A stretch of 64,000 bases of DNA from Pyronema omphalodes. Taxonomy: Eukaryota; Ascomycota; Pezizomycetes; Pezizales; Pyronemataceae. A program made the position numbers and the translations under genes. Shown piece after piece: positions 10,439 through 24,490 of the stretch. The stretch lies in contig JAJJXM010000060.1 of NCBI GenBank assembly GCA_024516155.1, forward strand, positions 1 to 64,000. The letters run 5' to 3'. The notes under the pieces are model-generated. The model was not told the origin of the DNA. It searched no databases and worked only from the letters and a program-made list of their open reading frames with translations. Position 1 is the first letter of the stretch; each line of letters begins with the position of its first letter.

Positions 10439-13343
10439 ATAAGACCACCGCAGTCGTTCAAAAAGGCCATCTGATATCACAGTGACAGGACCATACATTC
10501 AACACAAACGTCCTCCCAATCTGTTATGACCAATGAAAAGAACAAAATTGATAGAACGTATACCAAAGGCTCTATTTTGAAAATTCCTCGAAATCATCGA
10601 AATCATCGAATGAGTAAAACGAAGGGTTGTGCTCATGATTTATCACTTCATATCATAAACAATCACTCGGAAAACCGGAAGCCGAAACATCAGCCAAAAC
10701 ATCCCAAAGAAGCAGCGGCCGGACAGCCTTGTAAATCTCAGACGCTGCTTTGTTACCATTTCTTTACTTCTTAGAGATAGCCATGTGGGCCAAATCAGAT
10801 GAATTGCTGGTACTCGTACATACCTTGCGTAGATGGAAATAATGATTCATACACCCGAAATAGACATGTTTGCCTATCACAAAGTGCATGTGAGTGTTTA
10901 TTATTGTTACTTTAATACTTTATATACGGATTGATTTTGGATACGTAATGGGTTGAAAGATATGGGCTTGGGCGGTTTGCACTACAACACTTGTTTGTTA
11001 CACTTTTTGATATTGGCCTCTTATGTAAACTTTGTAAGGCACTCTGAGGGTTCCATGAATCATGTACACAACATACACTTTGCACATAGCAACAGCACAA
11101 GTATAATCTCAAAGGTTTCCTGAGACAAGATAAAGGATTAGGGACTCCATGATTGCTAAACCCAATTACAATCATTACAAGCTATTTGTTGTTTCACTGA
11201 AGGATGTTGTCTTGGCATTTTGAGTTGTATCAGGGGACAAAAGTCGGGCGCAGTAATAACAGAGCGCCGCAATTATCCTTGTTGGGTATAAAGCTTTTTG
11301 CACTTCTAGCATATGCACATCATAAGGACCGATTTTTGGTAATTTGCTGACCACGGGGGTGGCTTGTATCAGCCTCTTCTTCGGGCCCGTCCCAGTGGGT
11401 GGCAAGTGTAAGCTGTGCAGCCGGAATTCCGCGCGTATCGTTTTATTTATTGTGTAACTTTCCTTACTCAAATTCTTGCCGTATGTAATATTGTGATATA
11501 TTCACTCCATAATATTAAGCTCGAATAGGAAAGGTCTATTTCAGTATATAGTGTATGGTAATCCAGCCATGGAAACACAAATTAATCGGTGTAAGATCCC
11601 AGATATGGGCCTGAAATTGGCGCATTTCACCAATCAGACCCGGGGTGTTAGTGTAGTGTGTTGGAATTACAACCCCATACCCTTCAGCTCAGGTTCCATC
11701 TACAAACACGCTTAATAACAGTGACAAACAAGGCCAGAATTGCATCCACGGGCAGATATATCATACGTCTCATGCATTATTCTATACCAGCCTCCAGTAT
11801 AGTATCTTCACCGACATATATTTGCCACTCATCCCGAATTAAGAGGTTCATACCCATCATTGCTGAAATATGAGGCGAGTAAGTTAACGTGGGAAGTGCA
11901 TTACATACAGCTTTCTTTTTCGGTACCGAAACTCCGGGCTCCGGTGTTCTGTTGTCTTTTGGCAGCTCGCTCGAGCTTCGCTTATGTACTATACATACGT
12001 TAATCGCCACCCGGCTCCAAATTCCATCAACCATATTGCTGAATGTCTCCGATTCCGGCAGATGAATCATGCGGAGCGTGCTTTGTCGATACGCGATTCT
12101 TTACCTTACAGATAACTGTACCATAAATACTCTAAATACTGCATATATGTACCCGTATTCTGAAATCGCCACCGACCGGACATATTTTACATGAAATTTT
12201 ATTCGAAATACTCATCATCTGCACGCCGATTGGTTGGTTGTTTTTTGATTGATGATGAACCCGATGAACTTGATGAACTAGACGAATACATCAAACCCTT
12301 AGCCCTAAAAATACGTGAAATGCACAAGACGGACTTCCGCGATCAGCCTTTGCTGTAGTGCACCGTAGCTCTTGAAACTCAGACCAAAGTTTAGCTCAAA
12401 ACCGTTGATCACCTAAACTTATGTATGCATGTACAGCGAGCATCCGTCGAGCGTCTTGCATAAAGTAGCGGAATATCCGACAATATACGCGTGATCACGC
12501 TATAGATTTTCAATCATCTATATATTTCAGCCGTGTGGAAAATATGGGCTTCTTTGAAAAGAAAAAAAAATCTCATGTGTCATATAACATGAGGATTTAT
12601 AATACACAAGGATATTCGAAGGCACGTGCACATATTAAAACAGCAACACTTGTTTTCAAACCTTGGCGGACTTGGTGTCATACACATGCAAAGTCCTCTG
12701 TTAAAGTGGCCGCTCTTATGATGGCCAGATGGGAAAATAAGATTTAACAGAGGGGTGAAACTAGAAGAGTGTGAAACGAAATACTGTGAGAAATTATTGT
12801 TCTATCGATGGGTTGTATGTAGATTCCAGTCGATTTCATTTCTCGATCTTTGTTTTCAGGACGGCTTTGCCCACCATACGTATGTGATGACGATTAGCTG
12901 GAGTATCCTTGTGATATCACTCGTGAGAAGAGTGCAAATTTTCGGAATGTTGGGAAACTTTGATTTTTAATAATCTGGAGCACCCCGTCGATACGTCAGG
13001 GATGGAAAGTTTGTCCATGGGATCGAATAGTACGACTACACGATAGAATAATTGTTCGCAGGTATACGCATATGCACTTTTATTTGTCATTTTCTTATCA
13101 TTTTATGATCACTTCGTAGTCACCATAGCAATTTCATATTCATGTTACAGCCGTGTCATGGTCATTTAATCTCGTTGTGCAGTTGCGCAGTCGCTGCGAC
13201 CGATATATAGGGCGGCGCTTCCGTCCGCAGAGCCGCTTCCCCTCCGTCGAATATATACAACCCCACCACTTTGACCAACTATCGCAACCGCGCCAAAGCT
13301 ACCCTCCCCCGCCCACGCCACTCTTTACGACATCACAGAAGTA
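10439..13343. other. intergenic, no gene recognised
   Basis: Only short open frames occur. Minus-strand frames of 87-98 codons at 10912-11175, 11175-11471 and 11777-12070 are next to each other. They could be remnants of one decayed gene or element, but I cannot assign a family. The last 150 bp is GC-richer and pyrimidine-rich, as expected for the promoter and 5' UTR of the prephenate dehydratase gene. Confidence 0.55.
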
Positions 13344-14313
13344 ATGGCATCCCCGACACTCGCTACTCCAACTCCCCCGCCGACTCTCCCCTCAGTCGGC
13401 TACCTCGGTCCTCCATCGTCTTACTCCCATCAAGCCGCGCTCGAGTGCTTCGACAACAACACGCACACCTTCGTTTCTCAGACCACCATTGCCGGTAGAA
13501 CTCTTCGTCCGCGCGTTTATTCGCTGCAATCCTAACAAGAAAACAGATATCTTTGTCGCCGTGCAAAACAAAACTGTCACTTATGGTGTCGTGCCCTTCG
13601 AAAACTCAACCAACGGTTCAGTAGTTTTCACTCTTGATCTTTTCTGCGACCGCAACAACGCCTACCCCGACGTGCACATCTGTGGAGAGACCTACCTTGA
13701 TGTTCACCACTGTCTTTTATCCTGCGAAGAGGAGATTAAATCGCTTAAGCGTTTATATTCCCACCCTCAGGCTTTCGGACAGTGCGAGGTCTGGTTGAAC
13801 TCCACCGTGAAGGGAATCGAACGTATCGATGTATCCTCAACATCTAAGGCGGCGGAGAAGGCAAAGAATGAGCCTGGAGCGGCAGCGATCGCGTCTAGAA
13901 TAGCGGCGGATGTGCATGGGCTTAAGGTATTGGCAAGGAATATTGAAGACACGTCTGACAACACTACGCGCTTCTTCGTGCTTTCAGCTACGGAACGGTC
14001 AGAGCCAACGCAACTAGATGGTAGGAATGATAAGACCCTACTATCATTCATAACAGATCATCAGCCTGGTGCGCTGTGCGATGGGCTTAAAGTTTTCAAA
14101 GATTTCGGTCTTAACTTGACAAGTATTGTCAGCAGACCAAGCAGGAAGATGCCTTGGAATTATATTTTCTTTGTGGAGTTTGAAGGTCATGAGAAAACCA
14201 AGAATGTTACGGATGCGTTAGAGGCGCTAAAACCTCATTGCGCGGAGATGAGAGTGTTGGGAAGCTTCATTGACAAGCAAAAGTTGAGGAAGCCTTCCGC
14301 AGTGGTGGCATAA
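13344..14313 (+). CDS. PHA2: prephenate dehydratase
   Basis: This enzyme converts prephenate to phenylpyruvate with loss of water and CO2 in phenylalanine synthesis. Exons are 13344-13494 and 13547-14313, giving 305 aa. The 52-nt intron has a CTAAC branch site and a CAG acceptor and restores the frame as Gly-Asp. The substrate-binding domain starts with GYLGPPSSYSHQAA and contains VPFENSTNGSV. The catalytic Thr-Arg-Phe is in DNTTRFFVL near residue 189. A C-terminal ACT domain (about 205-290) has GALCDGLKVF, NLTSI and SRP, which is the phenylalanine-sensing motif, so feedback inhibition by Phe is expected. Length fits fungal enzymes. The ATG at 13344 follows a pyrimidine-rich leader and directly precedes the conserved N-terminus. 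Confidence 0.93.
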
Positions 14314-14761
14314 TGAATAGAAATGATATAGATGGAATGGTTAGATAGGGAGTTTGATATTATTTGGGCATATACCAGTGTTGCACACGGGATTTGGAGG
14401 ACAGTTACGATTGATTCTGTACAGTTATGACAAAATGAACAGACAAGCACAAAATCGCGACTCTTAATGTATTGTCTACAAACGAAGTAGCATCAGCGCG
14501 ATGAGATACTCATAAACAAACGAATAAATAAAAATAAATTAAACGATGAGGCTATAACTGGATGCGGCTCATTTACAGCACCTCGCGGGCACGAGCCACG
14601 AGAACGACGCGTTGGTCGTTAGCGCGGGCGCACGCACTCTATCTAATCTTATCTAACCCGCAGCTCCCCTACACCCCACCACTTGCTCTCTCTAGCTTGC
14701 TCCCGCAACACGACATCTCCATCAACTTTACGTCTATTCCATCCCAACGAAAACTCCAAAC

Positions 14762-15284
<523 letters not shown>

Positions 15285-17779
15285 ACGAATCAGAATTGGA
15301 AGAGATGTCCCGGCGTTTATCAATTTTACGACTACTGTTTGCGCCTGTCAATTTCATTTGGTTCACTTTATTTCGGGGAAGCGGAGGTTGAATATCAGAG
15401 ATGAGAGAAGGGGAAACATGGAATGGAAAGGGAAGGGAATATGCTCATTTTACATATGGCGTTTTTGTGTGCTTTAAGGAATTTTTACGGGCGGGCTATT
15501 GTTTTTTTGATAAACAGTGTGATTGATCATTATGTTCCTTTGGTAATGCAGTTTTTACGGCAAGATCCTTGTGGAATTGTTCCAATGCTGGTTGGTTGTA
15601 GTTAAACAAATTAGAGACTTTCTATGGTCCAGTTCGTATGAGCAACGCCACCTACAATGTCAAAACAGAGACAAGACCTACTATTACCTACCAGCTGGCT
15701 ATAGGCCTGCTGGCACAATAACGATTCTTGCCCGATGCTAATAATGGCGGGACTCGGTACTGTAAACAGACTGAAACGAGCAGTATAATCTACCTGCCCA
15801 GCCAGCCACCAACATCCGATAACGTATGTCAAAAACCCAATACCTATAATCTGTAATCATGAACATCTTCCCTTATCTGATGACTTCAATTCCGCGAATA
15901 AACCCACTAAAGCATATTTTCAGTGCCATTCTTCAGCTTTCAGAGTGGGGGCCTGCTTGCTTTTTCAATAACTCATAGAGAACCCAGCAAACAAATCAAG
16001 GAAATCCCTAAACATCAATTTTTCAATCCATCTATCCGTCACCACATTCAGAACACCTCCTACTGGTCTCCTTTTTTGGCCTTTTTTTGCCTTTTTTTCT
16101 GTACGCACTTTCTAAATGTCATCACCCTGCTATATCATCTACGACATTCCCTTTAGTAGCGGGGCATGAAAGATGTTTCCAAAGTTTATCCCCGATTAAA
16201 GTAAGATAAAGCTACGATAAAATCCTGACACTATCAGTGATGATAGAGATGACCTATCTTCCATGCACCCCATACCAATGTTAAGAATGAGAATGGCAAA
16301 GAATTTCCAGACTTTTAAAAACTTTCGAAACTATTGAGTGATTGCCTGTGGGGTAAGTATTGATGAAAAGAAAAATAATCCAACAAGGACCTGAGAAACC
16401 TTTGAGCCAGCATTTTCTAGTAAAAATGGTACATCTATCTATCTAATCACTCACTTAATGATGCACCTTCATGGTTTATCACCATCTCATCGTCACCAAC
16501 ATCTCGCTATCACCATTTTCTCAACTCAGGCCGCGAATGGAAGTGGGTAAGTTTTCAGCTTTGATATTGCTACTAAAATTCTCTGCGCCGGCTTAATCTG
16601 TATATAAATATGGTATCGAAGGCCAGTTTGTAAAACTTTCTCTAACCTGAGATTTTTTTTTTGGGCTCCAGGCCGGATGGGGTGGGAGTATAAATTTTAT
16701 GCAGCTATACGGATCTGCGAAGAGTCAGGACTATTTTTTCTGCTTTGTTCATAGCGATAGGGTTATGTTGGACTTGCGATCTTGGATGTTGATATTTTAG
16801 ATTGGGAATTAATTTTTGTTCTGCCCTGTGATGGAGAATAAGTATCCAGTTTACAGGATTTTGGTCTTATTTCCGGGGACTGAGAGACAGACTGGAATTA
16901 GAAGAAGAAGAAAAGAGAAGACAAGGGGGAAGCAAAAGAATAAAAGAATGTATTGTGTATGTCATTGATCAAAAGGGTTACTAATGATGAGATGAGATGA
17001 ACACTTACATACGAAGATTCTGGGGTAGTAGGTACCGATTCCGAAGCAATGCCGTCATAGTGGTTATGAATTTTCCAGCTTTATGGTGCAAATGGCTATG
17101 ACTGGCCCGGTATGACACATACACTCTCTGCAATTTCCTCATGGATCGGAGGCTACAATGAACTTGTATGGTTTTGGAAATACGCATGGCATTTGGTTAT
17201 AAACTCCTATTGAATGATTATATTAAAATGTTGAAAGCTGGATGAATGAATTCTTCAAGAGGAATTTGGGTAGCGATAGGGATAGGGATAAGGATTATGC
17301 GATGATACAGTTGTAGGACGGGATGGATTTGATCAGGAATACTTTCATCACTTTGGATCTGAATGATAGAGAGGGTTAATTTGCAATATCAAATACGCGG
17401 TATAAGTTATTGATGCAATGAAAACTCCCGACAATACACATACGGGAAGGCTCGAGTGAACATTAGTGACTAAAAATAGCCCACTGGGCTCGAGTTTAAA
17501 GTTGATGATGATTACGGTTATCTTGTTATTTCTATTCCGTTGATGCCAATGCCCAGGGCAGGTAATTAAGAAACATTAGTGTGGAGGGCACGAAGTAGGA
17601 GAACAGAAAGTTTTTATTTTCATCTGGAATACATCAACTAATTCTGTGAAGATTTTAGCGTGCGAGCATCGCCGATTCGAAACAACACAATCGCAATAAA
17701 TGACCTCAAATAGAAAACCAAATCTAACTACATTTTCATCTTTATCTACATCCAACACCTTATATCCTCCCTGATGTGT
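15285..17779. other. intergenic, no gene recognised
   Basis: This holds the 3' flanks of the RING-box gene (plus) and the gamma-glutamyltransferase-like gene (minus). Open frames are short and scattered. Pyrimidine-rich and purine-rich patches occur near 16060-16110 and 16900-16950. I see no conserved protein, RNA gene or repeat array. Confidence 0.55.
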
Positions 17780-19814
17780 TTAATACCCAACAGCCTGACC
17801 ATCACCTCTAAGATCACTTCCCGCGCTCCAAACCCGCTGACCCTCATCAACATTCTTAATAATAATCTGACCCCTTCCAAACAACCCTCTATCATATCCC
17901 TTAACCTCTTTAATAACATGACCCTTCTCTCTGAGTCCCTTAAGCGTCTCCTCTGGTACTCCCTCCTCGATATGTACAATCGCCGCGCCAGGGTCATAGT
18001 TAGTTCCAATCGAGATTCTCGGAGAATCCAAAGCAGCCTGAGGATCCATTCCACATTTCAAGGAGTTCAAAAGCAACTGTACATGTCCCTGAGGCTGCAT
18101 GAAACCTCCCATACAACCAAATACCGCCTTCAAGTCCTTTCCAGTAGGATCGGTTAGCATACCGGGGATAATGGTATGGTATGGTCTCTTTCCTGGGGCA
18201 AGAACATTGGGATGGTCTTTACGAAGGGAGAAACCAGAACCACGGTTCTGGAGTACGAAGTTGCAACCAGCGGGAATAATTCCAGAGCCGAAACCTCCGA
18301 AGGTGGAGTTGATGAAGGAACATCCGTTACCGTCTTTATCGGTGATGGAGAAGTAAACGGTATCGGTGGATTGCCAAGCGGGGGTACCATGTTGGAGGCC
18401 GGTGTTGACTGAGGCTGTGGAGAAAAGCTGGCTTCTTTCCTTGAGGTATTCCGAGGAGAGAAGACCATCGACAGGAGCGGGGTTGACAGCGGGGTCAGCG
18501 ATCCACCAGTGGCCGTCAGAGAAGGCGATACGGAGGGCTTCAATGACTGCGTGGAGGTATTCGGTTTGGTTGTGTTTCCAACCCTCGTCGATTCCGATTT
18601 TCTTGCCGGTGTTCTTTTCGATGTTTTCGAGGATTCCAAGTGCCATCAATGCAACCAATCCCTGTCCGTTTGGTGCGCATTCCCAGATTCTGTGGCCTTC
18701 CCATTCCTTGGAGATAGGAGTTGGCATATCCGCTTTTGTTTGTCCGAATGCTTTCAAATCTTCCAATTCCATAACTCCTCCATTCTTTTTGATCGCCTGA
18801 ACAATAGCCTCCGCAACCCATCCTTCATAAAATCCCTTCTTTCCCTTCTCAGCAAGTTCCCTGAAAACCTTCGCCAATCCCGGCTTCTTCATAATCTCCC
18901 CAACTCTAGGAGGTCTCTCTCCATTCTTCAAAAGCTCGCCTTTATTATCCCCCTTCAAAGTCCCCTCACACTCCTTCCAGAATCTAGCCGAGAGTTCAGA
19001 AACCGGAAATCCCTCCTCACAAAGTCTAACCGCATCCTTCAAAATCTCCTCCATCTTCAATTTCCCACTACCAAACTGCTCGACAGCATCACACCAACCC
19101 CCAGCAGATCCTGGTACCGTAACAGCATGTACAGAATCCATAGGTATCCTCCCCACAGACTTTCCATTTGCATCAACAAGAAGTGCCTCGTTACTAGGAT
19201 CAACCTGGAGCTTCAAATCAGAAATTATCTTCTCCCGATTTAGACCTGATGGTGCTCGTCCGGAGGCGTTTAGTCCTTTGATCGTCTGGTCTTTCGCATT
19301 GTAGAAAAGACAGAATAGGTCACCGCCGATTCCTGTGGAGGTGGGTTCGGTGACGTTTAAGCAGGCGGCGACGGCGACTGCGGCATCCTGATATACGGTG
19401 TGGGGTTAGTTGTATTTTTTTTTATGGAATTGGGGATGGTGAATGGTAGGAGTGGGGATGTAAGAGGAGGCTTACGGCGGCATTACCACCTTCGCGGAGG
19501 ATACGAAGACCGGCTTGGGCAGCGAGAGGCTGAACACAGGAGACGATTCTGTTTGGATAAATAGACAGTTAATCTTCATTCACATATAAACACCAGGGCT
19601 TCGGGAAGCCGCCCTATGAAACTAGTAAACTAGGATAGCTAGCAAGCTAACCAGCTAACCAGCTAGCTTCTATCCGAGGTTAATATCAAGCAAAGGCGCA
19701 GCTTAACACATACCCGTTTGTACTATGAACCACCGATCTTCTAGAAGCGAAAGGAATAAACGGAGGTTGAGCGGGGTCCGTAGCATCCATACTTCCACGG
19801 TTTCCGAAGGCCAT
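17780..19814 (-). CDS. gamma-glutamyltransferase-like Ntn hydrolase (YwrD type)
   Basis: This is a member of the gamma-glutamyltranspeptidase superfamily, which cleaves or transfers gamma-glutamyl groups, with glutathione as the classic substrate. Exons on the minus strand are 19814-19714, 19548-19476 and 19387-17780, giving 593 aa with both splice phases consistent. The N-terminus runs MAFGNRGSMDATDPAQPPF, then GLRILREGGNAADAAVA and TSTGIGGDLF, all typical of the family. The autoprocessing region is DTVYFSITDKDGNG near residue 400, where Thr would be the nucleophile. GGFGSG and the C-terminal GRGQII and GDGQAVGY are also family-like. There is no obvious signal peptide, unlike secreted GGTs, and the TVYF variant resembles the bacterial YwrD group. 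The exact substrate is therefore uncertain. Confidence 0.88.
19549..19713 (-). other. first intron of the GGT-like gene, with an inverted repeat
   Basis: This 165-nt intron is about twice the length of the next one (88 nt). It contains an inverted repeat at about 19632-19676 (GGATAGCTAGC ... GCTAGCTTCTATCC) with repeated GCTAACCA between the arms. The arms could fold into a hairpin in the pre-mRNA. No coding content is seen. Confidence 0.5.
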
Positions 19815-22618
19815 GATTGATCGATTCCTTTATTTCTTTTGTCCGGGGGTTCTGTATTCTGTTTCGGAGCTATGGAGGGAGATGCTTGGTACTTTTTCTC
19901 GAAACCACAATTCGTTGGTTAGTGGGATGGTTGTGGGTTATATATCCCTATCCTATCCTATCTTACAGGGATTGCCATGTGTAAGTATTAGTAGTAAGTA
20001 GTAGCCTTTTCTGCGGGGTTTTGATGTGATGTGATGTGATGTGATGGATGGGATGTGATGCGATGCAATGGAATAGCATCCGATGGTCATCGATCACAAA
20101 CCCCGAAATTCCCGCTGTCTATGTAGTAACTGTACATAGGGGAAATCATACATACATAGACGATTCCTATCATTCCCGAGCTTCTACTGGGTATCTAGTT
20201 TTTTTTTTCCAAACCCTCCATAATAGCTAATCCGGACGCTCCGTTATGATCCTAACGTTCTTTGTAAGGTAGGATCCTTCTATTCTGTATTTCCATAGTA
20301 CATATTGGGTAATAGGAATAAGCATCAAGCTTCTCTATGGTGGAGATCCTGTAAAAAAAACACCGGAAGTTGAACGCCGCGGAGAGATCGGCTATCAGCT
20401 CGGGTACCTACGAGGTTATGACACCTTATGGATGGGTTTATAGCGATACAAATAGCGCCGCGCGGGGTTGCGGGGGTTGTGGGGTTGCGGGGTAGTGCGC
20501 GGTATCTAGGATTCTCGGTAGGTAGGTATGTATGGCACCATCCACAGACATAACTAACAACCAACAAGGCATAACATACGCATATAGCCGAAGCTATGTA
20601 TGTATATACCCGAATACAAGCATAAAGCCATTACGGGAGGCGCCGTAGCCAACCGTCGACCTACACATACAAGGCGGAAGATGAAGCTTGATTTAACGAG
20701 CCTTGGAACTAAGCACGGTTACCGTACCTCGGCCTGGCTTTGGGTCTAGAGCTGCTTCGCTCCGGGTGTCTGGATTGCATAGATCCTTGAAATTCTGAGT
20801 TCTGGATTCTGCACAGTTGATGACACACTATATTCTCATCTGCTCACCTGCTCGTCTGACCACGACTGGTTTTCGAAGGCTGCTATATAGAAGAAAGCTA
20901 GGTAATGGGCAAACGCCTCTAGACTAGGGGGCCACTTTTTGATGTGGATCCTATGAGTTGAGCTATCGTTTTCCCTATCTATATTCCTTAAGTTTCTCCA
21001 TCATACCCGTATGTCTATATAGGCTTCTGTCAGCTTTGTATTCATAAATATCCTGAATTCATACAAATCCATAGAAATCCATAGAAATTTTACTAGAAGA
21101 AAGGACGTAGGTGAGCTCAACCTAGGCTGTGGCCTTGTAATCTGTAATATATGATTGATTCTTCTGTGTATAGTTTCTATTTTCTATTTTTCTATTTTCA
21201 ACTTCCCAGTCCCCAGTTCCCAGTTCCTGGTTGATAGATTTGAATCTTTGTAGTGATATTTTCATGATTTTCCTTGTCATGACTTATAATATATCTCATA
21301 ACATATTTCATAACATATTACGAAGCATATACCTATAATCCACAATCCACAACCCACAACCCAAAGAAAAAGTAAAAAGTAAAATAGAAACCGAAATAAA
21401 AATAAAGGAATGATTACGGTTTAATTCCTTGATCTGGATCTGGATTGGGTCTCAATATCGATATCGATATCAATGTTGATTGACGAGTTTCGGGTATTCC
21501 TTTTGTCCTGAATGGACTTTTTAGACCTCGGTCTGTGTATGATACTATGATTCAATAAATAAATGAATACATAAATCGATGTTGACTCTTATATTAACTC
21601 ATCGTCACGGCTACTTCTGTCGATATTGATATCACCGTTACGACTACTTCTGTCGATATTGATACTACTGTTCAAGTGGCTGTGGATATACTCTGGATAT
21701 ACTCTACATAGCCGCATGTTACAAGACTATAATTCTGAGTTGTACGTACTCAGGGTATGGATGTTGAATTAATAGAGATTTCTGGGTGTTTTATGGTATT
21801 TTATGGTATCTTGTGGTATTTTATGGTTTCTGGTAGTATATATGATGTGTGTATGATGTATGTATGATGTATGTATGATGTATGTATGATGCATGTTTAA
21901 AGTACACCAACTCAATCAAGTAAATCCAATACTTGTAACTTATAGCTTGTAACTTGTAACTTGTAACTTGTAACCTGCAAAATCTTGTATTAATCTATCA
22001 AAATAATATTGAATATTCAATATTCAATCCATCAAACAATCAACATAACCAAAACAACCAAAATAACCAAAATAACCAAAATAACCAAGCTTAACATTCA
22101 ATATAAATATAAATAAACTAAGCACCATCCTTCTATCCTTCCATCCTCGCTTCCTACTCCTCCCCCCTCCCCCACATCCTCCTTTGCCTAGCCATGCAGC
22201 AACTTTGGAACATCGGATCTCATAACTTCAAAAATGCAGAATGAATTCAAAAATATATTTAACCCCAGAACAAAAAAAAAAACATGTTAACGCCAAAAAA
22301 AAAAAATAAGTTTAAGATAACAAAAGAAAAACAGATAATGTAATATCCGGATGGTAATATGGTGGTATGGTGGTATGGTGATATGGTGGTATATGAATTT
22401 GCTCCATCTTCCTTTTCCCAGCTTCCATTCCCCCAGCAGCCCAATATTCCAATATCCCGTATCCCATACCGTCCTATAGCTCATCCACTTCCCATACCGC
22501 CCTATACCTCACCCACTTCCTTCAGCTTCCGCTTCCGCTTCCGCTTCACACCTTCTTCAGCTTCCGCTTCACACCTCCCTCACATCCCCTCTTCAAAATC
22601 CCCCCATCCCTTCTCCTT
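19815..22618. other. long intergenic region rich in simple repeats
   Basis: No gene is supported. Minisatellite-like tracts include GATGTGATGT at 20021-20060, a duplicated block of about 36 bp (CTACTTCTGTCGATATTGAT) at 21609-21665, TTTATGGTAT repeats at 21788-21830, TGTATGTATGA repeats at 21845-21890, TTGTAACTTG repeats at 21935-21975, AACCAAAATA repeats at 22045-22085 and GGTGGTATGGT at 22360-22392. A LINE 3'-end fragment lies at 21512-21565 and is listed separately. The last 200 bases are the 3' flank of the rhomboid gene. Confidence 0.6.
21512..21565 (+). mobile_element. minimal LINE 3'-end fragment
   Basis: GGACTTTTTAGACCTCGGTC followed by GTGTATGAT and an AATAAATAAAT tail matches, with substitutions, the 3' terminus of the insertion at 36169-36234 and, less closely, the end of the truncated LINE near 10375-10420. 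The flanks ATCAATGTTGAT (about 21470) and ATCGATGTTGAC (about 21575) may be a decayed target-site duplication, but the match is imperfect. Confidence 0.55.
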
Positions 22619-24490
22619 TCAAAATGCCCCCACACCCGTAAAATTCGCCATCCCCAAACTCCTGGGCGTAATCGGTTTCCCATCAGGGCCCACCGTAACA
22701 TTCTCCGTCTTAAAGCCATTATACATATCACACCAACCATTAACCGGTAAACAACTAAGATACTTACACCAAGTACACTCCTTCATTTTCTCGGCATAAA
22801 AATTATTCAACAGAACCGCGAATACCACCACAGTTAATACCAAGCAACATAATCTAACCCCCCACCATGCCCACCATAACGGTTTTCTCCCCTTGAAAAA
22901 TCCTACCGGTTGCTTGATGAATCCTCTAAATCCGATCAATTCCGTTTCGCCGGTGGAGGTGTTGTAGGGATTCCCAGGAGTGGCGGCGGTGTAGGGAGGT
23001 TCGTTGTCCGAGATGCGGGATCGGAGTTGGTTGGGGGATCGCATTAGGGATAGGCCGAGTGCGAGACCGCAGAGGAAACCGCCGATGTGCGCGAAGTTGT
23101 CGATTGCTGGGAGAAGTCCGAGGACGAAGGAGATTATGATATCTAGAAGGAGAAATCCGAAGTCTTTACCCGGAGACCGTCGTTCGCGCCAGGTATAGAG
23201 GATGTCGAGCATTTGAAGGGCGAAGATACCGAAGAGGGAACCGGAGGCGCCGCTGTAGGGGTTGTTTGTTAGTGGGTTTGGGGTTTTTTTTTGAGAGGGG
23301 ATAGATGGATGGAAGGCTTACACTGAGGGTTGGCCATGAGCTCCTAGGTTGCCTCCTAAGACGAAGCCGAAGATACCGGAGGAGAAATATATTATCATGA
23401 ACCTAACCATACCGATTTGTCGCTCCATTTCTCCTCCCATCCAGATTTGGATAAACATGTTAAATACCAGATGAATTACTCCGGCGTGATAAAACATGGG
23501 AATAATAAATCGATACCATTGGTTTGGTGTGGATCCTTTTGGTCCTGTTCCGCCCATTTCTTGGGGAATATTCTGACCATTAAATCCACACCAATCTCCA
23601 AGTGTACACTGCAAGAATAAATCCTTCCGTCCTGGACAAGGATATTTCATGGTTGGATCATTATTTTTAAAGCCCTCTACATACCGCATACAAGGCACGA
23701 ATCTTGCACCCATAGAAACCATCACATCTGTAGAAGGACCAATCATAGGATTGAATTGCGGCTTAATACCAATTGGACTACCACCTTGTAGCTGAGCATT
23801 TCTTGCTAGCTGACCACAAAAAACGGCGATTTGAACCGCGGTGATAAAGTAGACGAACCATGGACGGGGTTGCTTCTTTTGTAACTGTCTCACAGGGCGT
23901 CGTGGAGCAAATCCGTATTCCGCCTGGTGATTATGCTGACCATGTACTGGTGGTTGCATCAATGGTTTATTTGTATCTTGTAACGGAATGTTATCGCTAA
24001 AAGGGTTTCCCCCTCCTTGAAGATGTGGCGGAGTAATATCGCCATATTTCCCGGGACTATGATCTCGTGGATCATCGTAAGAATTCTGTGGATGATACCC
24101 GGTATCGATAGAATGGGAGGAGTAATGATGGGGCGCGTACGAAAGGTCATCTTGGTTATAATTATGTTGAGGAATAAATGGGGATGTATGTGGTGGTGGT
24201 AAAGGTTTATTGATATCTACTGAAGTTCCTGGAGGTGGGGCATAGGAACTGTTGCTGTAGCCTGATACCGTCGATGGTGATTGTACACGGTCAGGTCCGT
24301 TGTAACGGCTGTAGACGGACGCGGAGGATACGGAGGGGGCTATTGGTGCGTGCGCACCGGCTCCCGCTCCACCATAAGAACTGCCGTGGTCGCTGTGTCC
24401 GGCGTACCCGCTTGCGGTAGAAGGCATGTGTTGTAGCGGGACTTGATTGGGACGATTCGGGTCGCCGGAGTAGTATTCGGCGGAGGCCAT
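22619..24490 (-). CDS. rhomboid family intramembrane serine protease
   Basis: Rhomboids cleave transmembrane helices inside the membrane. Exons are 24490-23322 and 23252-22619, giving 600 aa. The 69-nt intron splits the Val codon just before the active site. The first 210 residues or so are cytosolic-type low complexity (Pro, Ser, Tyr, His, Asn). After the first membrane helix (WFVYFITAVQIAVF) come a lumenal loop with several Cys, then WYRFIIPMFYHAGVIHLVFN, which is the conserved HxxxHxxxN region. The serine motif GASGS is near residue 393 and the histidine motif AHIGG near residue 445, which together form the catalytic dyad. A further helix and a Cys-containing tail (CTWCKYLSC) follow. Several membrane helices fit the seven-helix eukaryotic type. 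The cellular location is not shown by the sequence. It lacks the leader expected of mitochondrial PARL/Pcp1. Confidence 0.92.

Noticed and set aside
18154..19243. Long plus- and minus-strand frames over the GGT-like gene
   Set aside because: They lie within the 1608-nt coding exon in other frames and show no family of their own.
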